DNA from: Planctomycetota bacterium
GTDB taxonomy: Bacteria > Planctomycetota > Phycisphaerae > UBA1845
Assembly (NCBI GenBank): GCA_022563615.1
Contig: JADFMZ010000003.1
Span: forward strand, 1-27,742
Direction of reading: 5' to 3'
Length of the DNA: 27,742 bases
The position numbers were made by a program, and so were the translations under genes. The notes under the pieces are model-generated. The model had not been told where the DNA came from and did no database searches. It worked only from the letters and a program-made list of their open reading frames with translations. Shown here in pieces: positions 1-8,362 of this stretch (position 1 is its first letter; the number at the start of each line of letters is the position of its first letter).

Positions 1-312
1 TGCGAGCGTGGCATCCGCACTTTTGAAACCTATACGCGCAACACTTTGGCGCTCGCCATTGTTCCGGAAATCAAGCGGGTGTCACGATTGCCGATCATCG
101 TGGATCCTTCACACGGCACGGGACGGAGCCATCTGGTAACGCCGATGGGAAACGCGGCTGTGGCGTGTGGCGCCGACGGCCTGCTGATCGAGGTGCATCC
201 GACGCCCTCCCGCGCTTGGACGGACGGAGACCAGTCGCTGGACTTCAAGCAGTTCCGAACACTCACGCAGAGCCTTCAGCCGTTCGCAGTCGCCTGCCGC
301 CGAACTCTATAG
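1..312 (+). CDS. DAHP synthase, C-terminal part (gene cut by window start)
   Basis: The frame is open from base 1 and ends with TAG at 310-312, giving about 103 residues of the C-terminus of a 3-deoxy-7-phosphoheptulonate synthase. This enzyme joins phosphoenolpyruvate and erythrose 4-phosphate at the entry to the shikimate pathway. Visible family motifs are a DPSHGTGR segment, followed by a GADGLLIEVHP segment and the DGDQSL motif near the end, all typical of the type I beta-like barrel enzyme. The start and N-terminal half lie upstream of the window. Its link to the aromatic-degradation cluster appears to be only positional. The family call is firm; the precise subtype is not. Confidence 0.9.
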   Translation, partial: CERGIRTFETYTRNTLALAIVPEIKRVSRLPIIVDPSHGTGRSHLVTPMGNAAVACGADGLLIEVHPTPSRAWTDGDQSLDFKQFRTLTQSLQPFAVACRRTL

Positions 313-570
313 CGTTCGCGGACAACCGATGGTTCGGTAGCATGCCGAGATGGCCTCGGCGGGCTACTTCGATACTACTACCGCAAAGCTGCGTGACGGG
401 TTCCATTACGAGTCCATCGTCAGCCCCACGGTGCCCGAGCGCGCACCGTATGCCTAATCTCCTCTGGAAATACGCCGAACCGCCGTAGGGCACCGCGTTT
501 TTCGGCATAGCCCGCAGCGCGATCTGATATTTGGGCACCACGCGCAATCTTCGTTTGTGGCGCTATGCTA
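313..570. other. Intergenic region between convergent genes
   Basis: These 258 bases separate the plus-strand DAHP synthase gene from the minus-strand cytidylyltransferase gene. I see no credible gene here: the open frames crossing it overlap real genes, have no recognisable protein motifs and no ribosome binding site. The only structure noted is the hairpin at 338-366. Confidence 0.6.
338..366 (+). terminator. Possible hairpin terminator after the DAHP synthase gene
   Basis: Bases 338-349 and 355-366 form a 12-bp stem with one mismatch and one G-T wobble around a 5-base loop, starting 26 bases after the DAHP synthase stop codon. No run of T follows, so this is not a classical intrinsic terminator; it may be an RNA-stabilising hairpin or chance. 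It lies between two converging genes, where a terminator would be expected. Confidence 0.35.
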
Positions 571-1221
571 TTAGAGTTGGCGGAAGTCATTCGGTGTATC
601 CACGTCGAGCGTTGCGCCTTCGTCGAGCGTCTCCAGAAGAAACACCCGGTCGGGAAAGGCGCGAGGCAGCATCCGCAAGCCGCCGCCTTGGGCGGTCGCG
701 ACATCGCGCAACGCCAGCGGAAACACGATCGGATGCCCGCGCTTGCCCCGGTAAGTCGCGATAACGATCAGGCTGGGATCGGCTGTAAACGCGTCCATGC
801 ACGCCCGACAGGTCGAAACGCTCAACCTCGGCATGTCCGCGGGAATGACCATCACTCCGTCGCGATTCGCCTGAGGATCGGCCGGCGCCCCATCGCCAGC
901 AAAGAGCTTCGTCAGGGCCGCCCCGTGATCGACCAGCCACGTGCAGCCCATGCCTATCGAATCGATCATTTCGCTGTTGGGATCATCATTGATCACAACA
1001 TTCACTCGGTCGCCCGTGGGAAGTGCAAGTGAGTCGAGGAGTTCGGTGCGGGTGACGACCACGATTCCGGTGATCCCTGCGTCCAGCAACGTCCCAGCCA
1101 CGACGGCAACCATGGTCGAACCATGGACGTCCGCGGTCTGTTTGGAGAACCCCATGCGACGGCTCATCCCTGCGGCGGGTATCACGCCCCACACGCATGG
1201 CCTGCCGCGCGAGGTTGTCAC
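571..1221 (-). CDS. MocA-like molybdenum cofactor cytidylyltransferase
   Basis: A 216-residue nucleotidyltransferase of the MobA/MocA family. The N-terminus carries the signature AAGMSRRMGFSK (about residues 16-27), the nucleotide-binding loop with its conserved Arg and Lys; a VMVIPADMPRL segment supplies the metal-binding Asp, and GHPIVFP is the usual downstream motif. MocA-type enzymes attach CMP to molybdopterin, making the cytosine dinucleotide used by xanthine-oxidase-family enzymes. That fits the molybdenum reductase encoded in the same operon. The GTG start at 1221 overlaps the stop of the upstream xdhC gene (GTGA), indicating translational coupling. GMP- versus CMP-transfer cannot be proven from sequence; the context favours CMP. 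Confidence 0.82.
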   Translation of the reverse strand: MTTSRGRPCVWGVIPAAGMSRRMGFSKQTADVHGSTMVAVVAGTLLDAGITGIVVVTRTELLDSLALPTGDRVNVVINDDPNSEMIDSIGMGCTWLVDHGAALTKLFAGDGAPADPQANRDGVMVIPADMPRLSVSTCRACMDAFTADPSLIVIATYRGKRGHPIVFPLALRDVATAQGGGLRMLPRAFPDRVFLLETLDEGATLDVDTPNDFRQL

Positions 1222-2168
1222 GACAGGTCATCCGCGATGGGGATGGGCCCCTCCACCATCGTGCCGCGATTGCTCCCGCGAACGGAGATCAGCTCCGCCA
1301 CGATGCTGACGGCGATTTCCTCAGCCGTGACGGCGCCGATGTCGAGACCGATCGGGGCATGCACACGCTCCAGAAGGTGATCTTCGGCGCCTCTGCGCCG
1401 CAGATCGTTAAAGATGACATTGGTTTTCCTCCTGCTGCCGATCATGCCGATGTATCTCGCCGAAGAGGCCAGGACGGCCGACAGCGCCGCCTCATCGTTT
1501 CGGTGCCCACGCGTCACAATGACGACATAGGTGTTTGCATCGATCGGCCAACTGCGAAGTGTCGAGGCGATGTCACCATGAACCGGCCGAATCGGCGGGG
1601 AAAAACGGTCGGCGTTGGCGAACTCGATTCTCTCGTCCACAACGGAAACATCAAAGCCCACCGGCATGGCGATCTGCGCCAGCACCTTCGCAATATGGCC
1701 GCCGCCCGCGATGACCAGCTTGGGCGTAGATTCGATAAAGATGCGAAACGCCATCGGTCCGTCTTCCGTCTCCACGCGCAAGGGCAGGGACGCGGGTTCG
1801 CCGCGATCAAGATGCGCCAAGGCCGTACGGATCGGCCCCACGTGTTTGGGCTTGGCAATCACGCTGATGGCCATCGTCATCTGCCCGCCGCAAATCATGC
1901 CGTCGTCATAGCCGAAATCGTCGTCCAGTTGAAAGGTGGTCAACTTTCCCCGTCCGGATGACAGCGTCTGATGGGCCTGGCGTCGCACGTCCGCCTCGAC
2001 GCAGCCGCCGCCGAGCGTCCCGGTCATGCGGGCGGCCTGATCGACGCAAACGAGCGTACCCACCGGTTGAGGCGTTGACCCGCGTGTGGCGACAATAGAG
2101 CACAGGGCGGTCCGACGCCCTGTTTCATGTTCACGTAGGATGGTCTCCAGTACGGTCTTAACTCTCAT
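1218..2168 (-). CDS. xdhC: XdhC/CoxI-family molybdenum enzyme maturation factor
   Basis: A 316-residue XdhC-family protein. The N-terminal XdhC/CoxI domain shows a RGSTPQPVGT segment and the GTLGGGCVEAD motif (about residues 50-60). The C-terminal Rossmann domain has an AGGGHIAK nucleotide-binding motif, a VVDER acidic strand end, and the IGMIGSRRK and IGLDIGA motifs. XdhC proteins bind the molybdenum cofactor, support its sulfuration and insert it into xanthine-oxidase-family apoenzymes; they are accessory, not catalytic. Its position between the reductase subunits and the MocA-like gene supports that job. It overlaps the next gene by 4 bp. A GGAGG lies 12 bases before the ATG, a little far. 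The family call is firm. Confidence 0.88.
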   Translation of the reverse strand: MRVKTVLETILREHETGRRTALCSIVATRGSTPQPVGTLVCVDQAARMTGTLGGGCVEADVRRQAHQTLSSGRGKLTTFQLDDDFGYDDGMICGGQMTMAISVIAKPKHVGPIRTALAHLDRGEPASLPLRVETEDGPMAFRIFIESTPKLVIAGGGHIAKVLAQIAMPVGFDVSVVDERIEFANADRFSPPIRPVHGDIASTLRSWPIDANTYVVIVTRGHRNDEAALSAVLASSARYIGMIGSRRKTNVIFNDLRRRGAEDHLLERVHAPIGLDIGAVTAEEIAVSIVAELISVRGSNRGTMVEGPIPIADDLS

Positions 2169-2237
2169 GCAGGGAGTATACCTCCAGAGTCGCGGGCAAG
2201 GTAGCGCTGCACCGGCCGCTACGGCGCAATGGAAGCC

Positions 2238-3584
2238 CTATGAATGCTGCTTATTTTTGTGGCACCTGTGGTAAAAGTTGGCCAACAGCCTGTCGACGCG
2301 AAGCAGTCCGACGCGCGTCACAGTGATCCCTTGCGCGTCTGCGCTTAGCCAACCGAGTCGTGCCAGTTGGTCCAGGGGACGCCGAAACCGTTCGCGGAGG
2401 TCGACACCGAATTTTCCGGAAAAGTACTTGGCATCCGCCCGCCCGAGTTTGAGCTGCAGCACAAACTCACGAACAAGACGCTCGTCGTCGCTGAGCGTGT
2501 AGGCTCTTCCGATAGGGCATGAACCTGTCCGCACCTTCTCAACATAAGCCCGGTTCGAAGTGACGTTTTGAAAATGTACTCCGTCTATATACGAAAAAGA
2601 GGAAACACCCAGGCCCAAAAGATCCGCACCATGATATTGGGCATCCTGATAAACGAACGGGTGGCGGACGGGATCGCGAACCGCGGCGTAGGCACTTCGC
2701 ACGTGATAGCCGTGTTCCTCGAGCCGTGCGAAGGCTCCAGCCAGGCGATGGCGCTTTTCTTCCCAAGACGCCGGCGTTGCATCCAGGCCGCCGCAGCGTA
2801 GCGCGGCGTAGAGCGGTGTGTTGTGCGGAATTTCCAGTTGATAGATCGTCACACTGTCGGGTTGCATGCCGAGGACGCGATCAAGGCTGCCGAAGAAAGT
2901 GGAGTCTGTCTCGCCGATGAGCCCAACGATAAGATCGATGTTGACGACCGGGAACCCGACTTTACGAATCTCGGCATAGGCCTGTTCAACATCGCTTACG
3001 AAATGAACGCGCCCGTTGCTCCGAAGAACCTCATCGTCCATAATCTGCACGCCCAGGCTCAGGCGCGTGACTCCGCTGTCTTTGAGAATGCGCAGTTTGC
3101 ATTCATTCACGGTTTTCGGGGCACATTCGAATGTCACTTCCTTCGCCTTGGACCATGGCATGATCGATTGCAGACGATCGATCATTCGGGCGAGGCTGCG
3201 CTCATGGAGCAATGAGGGTGTGCCGCCCCCGAAATAGACGAACGAGAGATCGCGTTCCGCCAATGCCGGCGACCTACGGTAGATTGCCAGCTCGTCGACC
3301 AGCGTGTCGAGGTACCCATCGATCTGTTCAAGAGAGCGACCGGTATAAGCAAGGTAGTAGCAATAGCGACATCGCTTCATGCAAAAGGGGATGTGCACGT
3401 AGAGGCCAAAAGCGGCGTCGGGGGATGCGGTCGGCGCGCGGTTCAGCATACGCTTCGCATCCGCCACTCGGTCCGCAGTCCACGTTGAGAAGGGCGGATA
3501 GGTCGAAACAAAGTAATGGCCTTCGAGGGGTTCATCCGTTGCCAAGGGCGCGGGGCGCTGGTCGTCTCGATGAGTCCGCGTCAT
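2238..3584 (-). CDS. HemN/HemW-like radical SAM protein
   Basis: A 448-residue radical SAM enzyme of the coproporphyrinogen III oxidase-like group. The motif HIPFCMKRCRYCYY places the three cluster cysteines at 68, 72 and 75 (CX3CX2C), and FGGGTPSLL near residue 118 is the SAM-binding GGGTP motif. Family members are anaerobic coproporphyrinogen oxidase HemN, the heme chaperone HemW and several unassigned enzymes. HemN has a fourth conserved Cys two residues after the triad (CXC); here it is CYY, arguing against a true HemN. The C-terminal winged-helix-like segment is present. It sits inside the molybdenum reductase operon, 34 bp after the large subunit and 69 bp before xdhC, which suggests a role in that enzyme's assembly or in anaerobic heme supply. 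The exact function is unknown. Confidence 0.72.
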   Translation of the reverse strand: MTRTHRDDQRPAPLATDEPLEGHYFVSTYPPFSTWTADRVADAKRMLNRAPTASPDAAFGLYVHIPFCMKRCRYCYYLAYTGRSLEQIDGYLDTLVDELAIYRRSPALAERDLSFVYFGGGTPSLLHERSLARMIDRLQSIMPWSKAKEVTFECAPKTVNECKLRILKDSGVTRLSLGVQIMDDEVLRSNGRVHFVSDVEQAYAEIRKVGFPVVNIDLIVGLIGETDSTFFGSLDRVLGMQPDSVTIYQLEIPHNTPLYAALRCGGLDATPASWEEKRHRLAGAFARLEEHGYHVRSAYAAVRDPVRHPFVYQDAQYHGADLLGLGVSSFSYIDGVHFQNVTSNRAYVEKVRTGSCPIGRAYTLSDDERLVREFVLQLKLGRADAKYFSGKFGVDLRERFRRPLDQLARLGWLSADAQGITVTRVGLLRVDRLLANFYHRCHKNKQHS

Positions 3585-3618
3585 GGTCCATGGCGCCGGT
3601 CGGATGCCCCGAGTATGG

Positions 3619-6519
3619 TCACCGGGCTGGCACCGGTTCCGTCACCTGCTCCTTTTGTCGAAGGGCTTGGAGAATCTTCTCCGGCGTAATGGGCAGATCC
3701 TTGATCCAAACCCCCGTCGCATGGGCAATGGCGTGGGCGACGGCACCGAGGACAGGCAACGTACTGCCTTCGCCAATCTCCTTGGCGCCGAACGGTCCTC
3801 TGGGCTCATAGGAGTCAACCAATCCGCTGAAGATTTCGGGGGCGTCCTTGATCGTCATGATGAGATAGCCGTGGAGATTCGGATTTACGATCCGACCCTT
3901 CTCGTCGAATACGACGTCCTCCAACAATGCTTCGCTGGCCCCCATGGCCACGGCGCCCTCCACCTGACCGTGGACGGCCATCGGGTTGATCGGCGTGCCA
4001 CAGTCGTGGTAGTCCGTAAAACGGTCGAGCTTAACCTTGCCCGTTTCCAGGTCCACGGATACTTCGCAGATGGCCGTCCCGAACGAGTACGCCGGGCTGG
4101 TGCCGACCGTCGCTCCTTTGTAGTCGCCGCCAAGCCCGTCCGGTGGCTTGTAGCAACCGGTCCCGACGAGCGGCCCGTTCGCATTGAAGTACTTTCGTGC
4201 GACCTCTTCCCATGGAATGGACTTCGATTCATCGCCTTGGACATACATCCTGGCGTTTCCGGCCACAACCTGCGTCTCGGCGCAGCCCAGCAAGTCGGCC
4301 GCATAGGGCTTCATCTTATCGACCACGGCCACACCGGCGCGAGACACCGCATGCCCCGCCATCAATGTGACGCGAGACGAATAGGATCCCAGGTCAAGCG
4401 GCGAGATATCGCTATCCTCGCTCCGAATCCGCATACGGCTGACAGGGATGCCCAACGATTCGGCGCACATCTGCGTCAGGACCGTGTCGCTCCCCTGGCC
4501 GATCTCGGCGGCGCCGATCAACAAGATCGCAGCCATGCCGTCCTCGCTGATCTTCACGATCGCGTTGGCGTGCGGGAAGATGGACTTCTTGACAAAAGGC
4601 TCTCGGGGTTTCTCGTGCGACAACTGGACCTGTCCGCGATAGATGCAGTATCCAGCGCCGGACACGAACCCGCCGCTGGCAATTCCGATGCCCTTGCCCT
4701 TGGGAAGTTTGCCGTATTTCTGCGGCCAGTTACTCTTGGCTGCGGCGGCTTCGAGGGTGGCGCGGAACTCGCAGCTACCCACATCCATCTCGTTGATGGT
4801 CTTGGTGTCGGGATGGATGGCGTTGCGGAGGCGGATCTCCACGGGGTCAATCCCCAGATCATCCGCGATCATGTTGAGCAGGCATTCGAACGCAAACCTC
4901 GGCTGCGGCACCCCATGTCCGCGCATCGCGCCGCACGCAGGCTTGTTGGTCATCACGCGATAGCCGTCATACTTGTACGCCGGGATGTCGTAGAGTGTGG
5001 GAATGACGCTGCCCGCATAATACGCCGTGGCTACGCCGAAGGATGAGTAGGCGCCGCCGTCGAGATAGATTTCGCTCTTGAACGCGGTGATTTTCCCCTC
5101 GCGGTCCACGCCCAGCTTGAACTTCATGTGCTGTTTGTGACGACCGCGCCCGTGATGGAACATCTCCTCGCGCGAGTAAATCATTTTCACCGGACGTCCG
5201 AGCTTTCGGCTGAAGATCGCCGCGCAGATATCGAGCGGCGTCGTCTCCGCCTTGCCGCCGAACCCGCCGCCGACCGCCGGCCGGATGACACGAATTTTGC
5301 CGAGCGGCATGTGCAGGATATGGGCCATCATGTACTGAACGTAGTGCGGCACCTGGGTCGACGTGTACAACACCAGCGTGCCGTCGGAATCCCACGTCGC
5401 TAGGGTCGCGTGCGGTTCGAGCGGGCACTGGTAGATGCTGTTGCCCGTAAAAGTCTCCTCGCGAACGTAGTGCGCCCGCGCAAACCCCCCTTCCACATCG
5501 CCGAATACCTGATCCACGTGAGTGTTGATGTTGCGTTTGTAGCGCTCGTGGATGAGCGGGGCGCCATCGGCCACCGCCTCGAACGGGTCGAGCAGGACGG
5601 GCAGTTCCTCATACTCGACCTCGATCAATGAGACGGCCTTCTCGGCCGTCTTCTCGTCGATCGCCGCGACGGCAGCAACCTCGTCCCCTACATGCCTCAC
5701 CTTGTCGCGGGCAAAAATGTGTTCGTCGTACCGAGCCGGAGAGACGCCGTATTGCGTGTCGGTAACGTCCCGACTGGTCAACACCCAGAGGACGCCTTTC
5801 AGCGCTTCGGCCTTGGAGGTGTCCATTCGTTTGACGCGCCCGTGTGCGATCGGTGAGCCGAGAATCTTGCCGTAGACCATGTTCGACAACGAGATGTCCG
5901 CCGTGTATTGGATGCGTCCCGTCACCTTGTCGACGGCGTCCACTCGTGGTATGGAAACGCCCACGGACGTCCACGGGCCTGCATTCGTCAAACCGACCTT
6001 GCCCTTGCCGCTGTCGTTGTGGTCCGAGTCGGCCTTCTTGGTACAAGTCCCATCGCCACGGTAATTCTCACAACGGCTGACCGCGCGAAGAATGCCCGCG
6101 TACCCGGTACAACGACACAGGTTCCCCGACAACGCGTTCTTGATCTCATGGATCGTCGGATCCCTGTTTTCCTCCAACAGGGCCGTGGCCGACATCAGCA
6201 TGCCCGGCGTGCAGAACCCGCATTGCGTCCCGCCCTCATGAACGAACGCCTTCTGAACCGGCGTAAGCGCGCCGTCTTTGGCCAACCCTTCGATCGTGGT
6301 AATGGCCTTGCCTTCCATTTGGACGGCCAACAACAGACAGGCGTTCATCGCCTGTCCATCGACGATCACGGTGCATGCACCGCAATCGCCGACGTTGCAA
6401 CCTTTCTTGGTTCCGGTCAGGCCGATTCTGTCCCGCACCACGTCAAGCAGGGTGTCACTCGGGTCCACTGCGACCGGATACGTCTGTCCGTTAATGAGAA
6501 GGTTGCGCGAGACAATCAT
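3619..6519 (-). CDS. 4-hydroxybenzoyl-CoA reductase-like fused [2Fe-2S] + molybdenum subunit
   Basis: A 966-residue fusion of what are normally separate gamma (iron-sulfur, about 160 residues) and alpha (molybdenum, about 770 residues) subunits of xanthine-oxidase-family enzymes. Residues 1-150 hold both [2Fe-2S] sites: Cys 41, 46, 49, 61 (plant-type) and Cys 100, 103, 135, 137. From about 180 the molybdopterin domains follow, with GGGFGGKAE, ACGAMRGHG and, near the C-terminus, GAKEIGEGS containing the catalytic Glu. In 4-hydroxybenzoyl-CoA reductase this module removes the para-hydroxyl reductively. The ATG at 6519 is chosen over one nine codons upstream because it forms an ATGA overlap with the preceding stop and has AAGGGGG before it. 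Substrate assignment is inferred from the benzoyl-CoA context; an aldehyde or other CoA-ester oxidoreductase is possible. Confidence 0.75.
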   Translation of the reverse strand: MIVSRNLLINGQTYPVAVDPSDTLLDVVRDRIGLTGTKKGCNVGDCGACTVIVDGQAMNACLLLAVQMEGKAITTIEGLAKDGALTPVQKAFVHEGGTQCGFCTPGMLMSATALLEENRDPTIHEIKNALSGNLCRCTGYAGILRAVSRCENYRGDGTCTKKADSDHNDSGKGKVGLTNAGPWTSVGVSIPRVDAVDKVTGRIQYTADISLSNMVYGKILGSPIAHGRVKRMDTSKAEALKGVLWVLTSRDVTDTQYGVSPARYDEHIFARDKVRHVGDEVAAVAAIDEKTAEKAVSLIEVEYEELPVLLDPFEAVADGAPLIHERYKRNINTHVDQVFGDVEGGFARAHYVREETFTGNSIYQCPLEPHATLATWDSDGTLVLYTSTQVPHYVQYMMAHILHMPLGKIRVIRPAVGGGFGGKAETTPLDICAAIFSRKLGRPVKMIYSREEMFHHGRGRHKQHMKFKLGVDREGKITAFKSEIYLDGGAYSSFGVATAYYAGSVIPTLYDIPAYKYDGYRVMTNKPACGAMRGHGVPQPRFAFECLLNMIADDLGIDPVEIRLRNAIHPDTKTINEMDVGSCEFRATLEAAAAKSNWPQKYGKLPKGKGIGIASGGFVSGAGYCIYRGQVQLSHEKPREPFVKKSIFPHANAIVKISEDGMAAILLIGAAEIGQGSDTVLTQMCAESLGIPVSRMRIRSEDSDISPLDLGSYSSRVTLMAGHAVSRAGVAVVDKMKPYAADLLGCAETQVVAGNARMYVQGDESKSIPWEEVARKYFNANGPLVGTGCYKPPDGLGGDYKGATVGTSPAYSFGTAICEVSVDLETGKVKLDRFTDYHDCGTPINPMAVHGQVEGAVAMGASEALLEDVVFDEKGRIVNPNLHGYLIMTIKDAPEIFSGLVDSYEPRGPFGAKEIGEGSTLPVLGAVAHAIAHATGVWIKDLPITPEKILQALRQKEQVTEPVPAR

Positions 6520-7397
6520 GGTTTGGTCCCCCTTGCGCGTTCCCATGCGGAAGTGAGCGCCCGGCGGGCCATCACGGCAACGATTTCACGGCGGAAGCCG
6601 GCGGTCCCGCGAACATCGCATATCGGTTCCGCCGCGTCCATTGCGGCATCGGCCGCCTTTGCGAACACTCTTGGGTCCGGTTCTTCACCCACCAGAATCT
6701 CGCGAGCGGCCGCCACGAGCTTCGGCGTGGGGGAGACGGCGCCAAGTGCCACCCGGGCGTCGTCCACGCGTCCATCCGCACCCAGTTGGATACCGGCCGC
6801 CACACCCGCTACGGCAATGGAATTGCCCTCACGAAGCGAAAACCGAGCGTACGCCGCCCCGAATCGACCCGGTTGTTCCGGGAGAAATACGGCGGTCAGC
6901 AGTTCACCGGGCTTCAAGACCGTCTGCCGAACGCCGACGAAGAATGACGCCAAGGCAACCGTACGTTCGCCCGACGTCGACCAAATGCGGGCCGCCCCGT
7001 TCATAACCGTCAGAAGAGGCGGCAAGTCCGCACACGGAACGGCGCTGACGACGTTTCCCCCCACGGTCGCAACGTTGCGGATTTGAGGAGCGGCCATTTG
7101 CGATGTTGCGTCGCGTAGTGCGGCAAAGCGTTGGCGCACTACGGGATGGCGATCCAGTTGCGTGATCGTCGTCAGCGCACCAATACGTAGCCCGTCCTCC
7201 GTTTCCGTGATCCCGTGCAGGAACGCCACTCGGCTGACCGAGATAAGGTGGTCCGCGGAAAGGCGTCCGGACTTAAGGTCAACGAGCAGGTCAGTTCCGC
7301 CGGCAAGCAGTCGGGCATGGGGCGAAAAACGAGAAAGCAGCGCGGCGGCTTCTTCGAGCGATTGCGCCTCGTGCAACTCAACATCCGGCACGTACAC
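6516..7397 (-). CDS. FAD-binding subunit of the molybdenum reductase
   Basis: A 293-residue medium (FAD) subunit of a xanthine-oxidase-family enzyme. FAD-binding motifs are AGGTDLL at about 32-38 and ATVGGN at about 110-115; the CO dehydrogenase flavoprotein C-terminal domain follows. The GTG start has GGGAG upstream, and the stop overlaps the start of the large subunit by 4 bp (ATGA). In Thauera-type 4-hydroxybenzoyl-CoA reductase the equivalent subunit (HcrB, about 324 residues) carries an extra loop with four Cys binding a [4Fe-4S] cluster just after the GGN motif. Here GGN runs straight into a PCADLPPLL segment and the whole protein has only two Cys, so that cluster is absent. It therefore resembles ordinary FAD subunits, which leaves the direction of electron flow uncertain. 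Confidence 0.82.
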   Translation of the reverse strand: MYVPDVELHEAQSLEEAAALLSRFSPHARLLAGGTDLLVDLKSGRLSADHLISVSRVAFLHGITETEDGLRIGALTTITQLDRHPVVRQRFAALRDATSQMAAPQIRNVATVGGNVVSAVPCADLPPLLTVMNGAARIWSTSGERTVALASFFVGVRQTVLKPGELLTAVFLPEQPGRFGAAYARFSLREGNSIAVAGVAAGIQLGADGRVDDARVALGAVSPTPKLVAAAREILVGEEPDPRVFAKAADAAMDAAEPICDVRGTAGFRREIVAVMARRALTSAWERARGTKP

Positions 7398-7481
7398 GGC
7401 AAGAACTCCCTTGGGCGCTTCCAGATGGCCGGCTTCTCGCGTTGCGTGCCCCGTCGGCCGATTCGAAAAGGATCGATCCGC

Positions 7482-8153
7482 TTAGGACTCCGCCGAGCTA
7501 GCGCTACCATCGGCTGCGGGCTTTAGGCCAATGATCCCAGTCAGAAACAGCCGGGTAATCTGATTCGCAAGCCCGTTTACCGAATAATCGGGGCCGGGCC
7601 TGTACCACCGATACAGCCAGTTCAGCGTGCCGAAGAGCGCCATGGTGGCCACGTGTTCATCGAGCCCCCCGCCCGGAGCACGTGACTGGAACACGCGCTC
7701 GATGATGGCACGCGTGAGTTCGTAGTATTGGTGTCGAAGGTGTCGCAAGTCCTCGTACCTGGACCCCGTGAGCGCATCCAACTCGTGGGAGCAGACCTTC
7801 AAAGCGGCCATGTCGGTGGCGAAATAGCCGATATGGGATCTGACCATGACGCGTAGCTGCTCGACCGGTTCCTCTACACCGTGCAGCTTCTCGCGCAGGT
7901 TCTGGAGCAAGGAGTTGAAGGTGCGAAACTGGATCAGAAAGAGCATCTTCTCCTTGCTGTCGAAATAGTGATACATTCCAGCCAGACTGACTTGGGCCGC
8001 CTTGGCGACGGCGCGCATGGACGCGTGCCCGTACCCCACCCGTGCAATTACGTTGGTGGCGGCCTCCAAAATATGGTTGAGCCGCTCGTCGTAGGATTCG
8101 CGGCCACCGGTGGTTACACCCGGTTTGGCCCCGGCCTCGAACGATTCGAACAT
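7482..8153 (-). CDS. TetR/AcrR-family transcriptional regulator
   Basis: A 223-residue TetR-type repressor. The N-terminal helix-turn-helix is at about residues 45-66 (segment MRAVAKAAQVSLAGMYHYF), matching the usual TetR recognition helix ending in YxYF. The C-terminal part is helical, as expected for ligand binding; in degradation clusters the ligand is often an acyl-CoA intermediate. A frame extending to 8219 exists, but ATG 8153 is preferred because GGAG lies 11 bases upstream and homology begins after it. It is divergent from the plus-strand degradation operon and first in the minus-strand reductase operon, so it probably controls both. Candidate operators are the palindrome at 8363-8380 and the related repeat at 8200-8213. 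The ligand is unknown. Confidence 0.85.
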   Translation of the reverse strand: MFESFEAGAKPGVTTGGRESYDERLNHILEAATNVIARVGYGHASMRAVAKAAQVSLAGMYHYFDSKEKMLFLIQFRTFNSLLQNLREKLHGVEEPVEQLRVMVRSHIGYFATDMAALKVCSHELDALTGSRYEDLRHLRHQYYELTRAIIERVFQSRAPGGGLDEHVATMALFGTLNWLYRWYRPGPDYSVNGLANQITRLFLTGIIGLKPAADGSASSAES

Positions 8154-8199
8154 CTGTTCTTTTTCTCCGGAAATCAAAGTCCTGGTATCCCCATCATAT

Positions 8200-8213
8200 C
8201 GAACTATCGTTCG
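8200..8213. promoter_or_regulatory. Inverted repeat, candidate TetR operator 1
   Basis: CGAAC and GTTCG arms flank a 4-base spacer. It lies about 46 bases before the regulator start, near where a leftward transcript would begin given the TTGACA-like box on the minus strand at 8248-8243. The same CGAAC/GTTCG arms, without the spacer, form the core of the 18-bp palindrome at 8363-8380, suggesting a common binding protein. Confidence 0.45.
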
Positions 8214-8242
8214 TAACAAATGTGCATGCGTGAGCCCTCTGT

Positions 8243-8248
8243 GTCAAG
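8243..8248 (-). promoter_or_regulatory. Possible -35 box for the leftward operon
   Basis: Read on the minus strand these six bases are TTGACA, a perfect sigma-70 type -35 hexamer. At 16-18 bases spacing no convincing -10 hexamer is seen; the best is CACATT at 18. It lies back to back with the rightward TTGACA at 8269-8274, a layout common for divergent promoters sharing a regulator. Confidence 0.35.
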
Positions 8249-8268
8249 TATATTTTCTCGAAAAACGC

Positions 8269-8296
8269 TTGACAATGTGAAATATTAGGGTACTAT
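8269..8296 (+). promoter_or_regulatory. Candidate sigma-70 type promoter of the degradation operon
   Basis: A perfect TTGACA at 8269-8274 is followed after 16 bases by TACTAT at 8291-8296, a 4 of 6 match to the -10 consensus. The surrounding 30 bases are AT-rich compared with the window. Transcription would start near 8303, giving a leader of about 140 bases that contains the 18-bp palindrome before the first gene at 8442. Confidence 0.55.
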
Positions 8297-8362
8297 GAGA
8301 TTGGAGGGAGGGATGCGCTCGGCCTTTGGATTGGGGGCCTGGCGTTCACCGGACATTTTTAT

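Noticed and set aside
3583..5046. Plus-strand open frame of 487 codons
   Set aside because: It lies antisense to the molybdenum reductase subunit, has no recognisable motifs, and its composition is a reflection of the GC-rich coding strand.
5908..7086. Plus-strand open frame of 392 codons
   Set aside because: Antisense to the iron-sulfur and FAD subunits; low-complexity Arg/Ala/Ser-rich sequence typical of a shadow frame.
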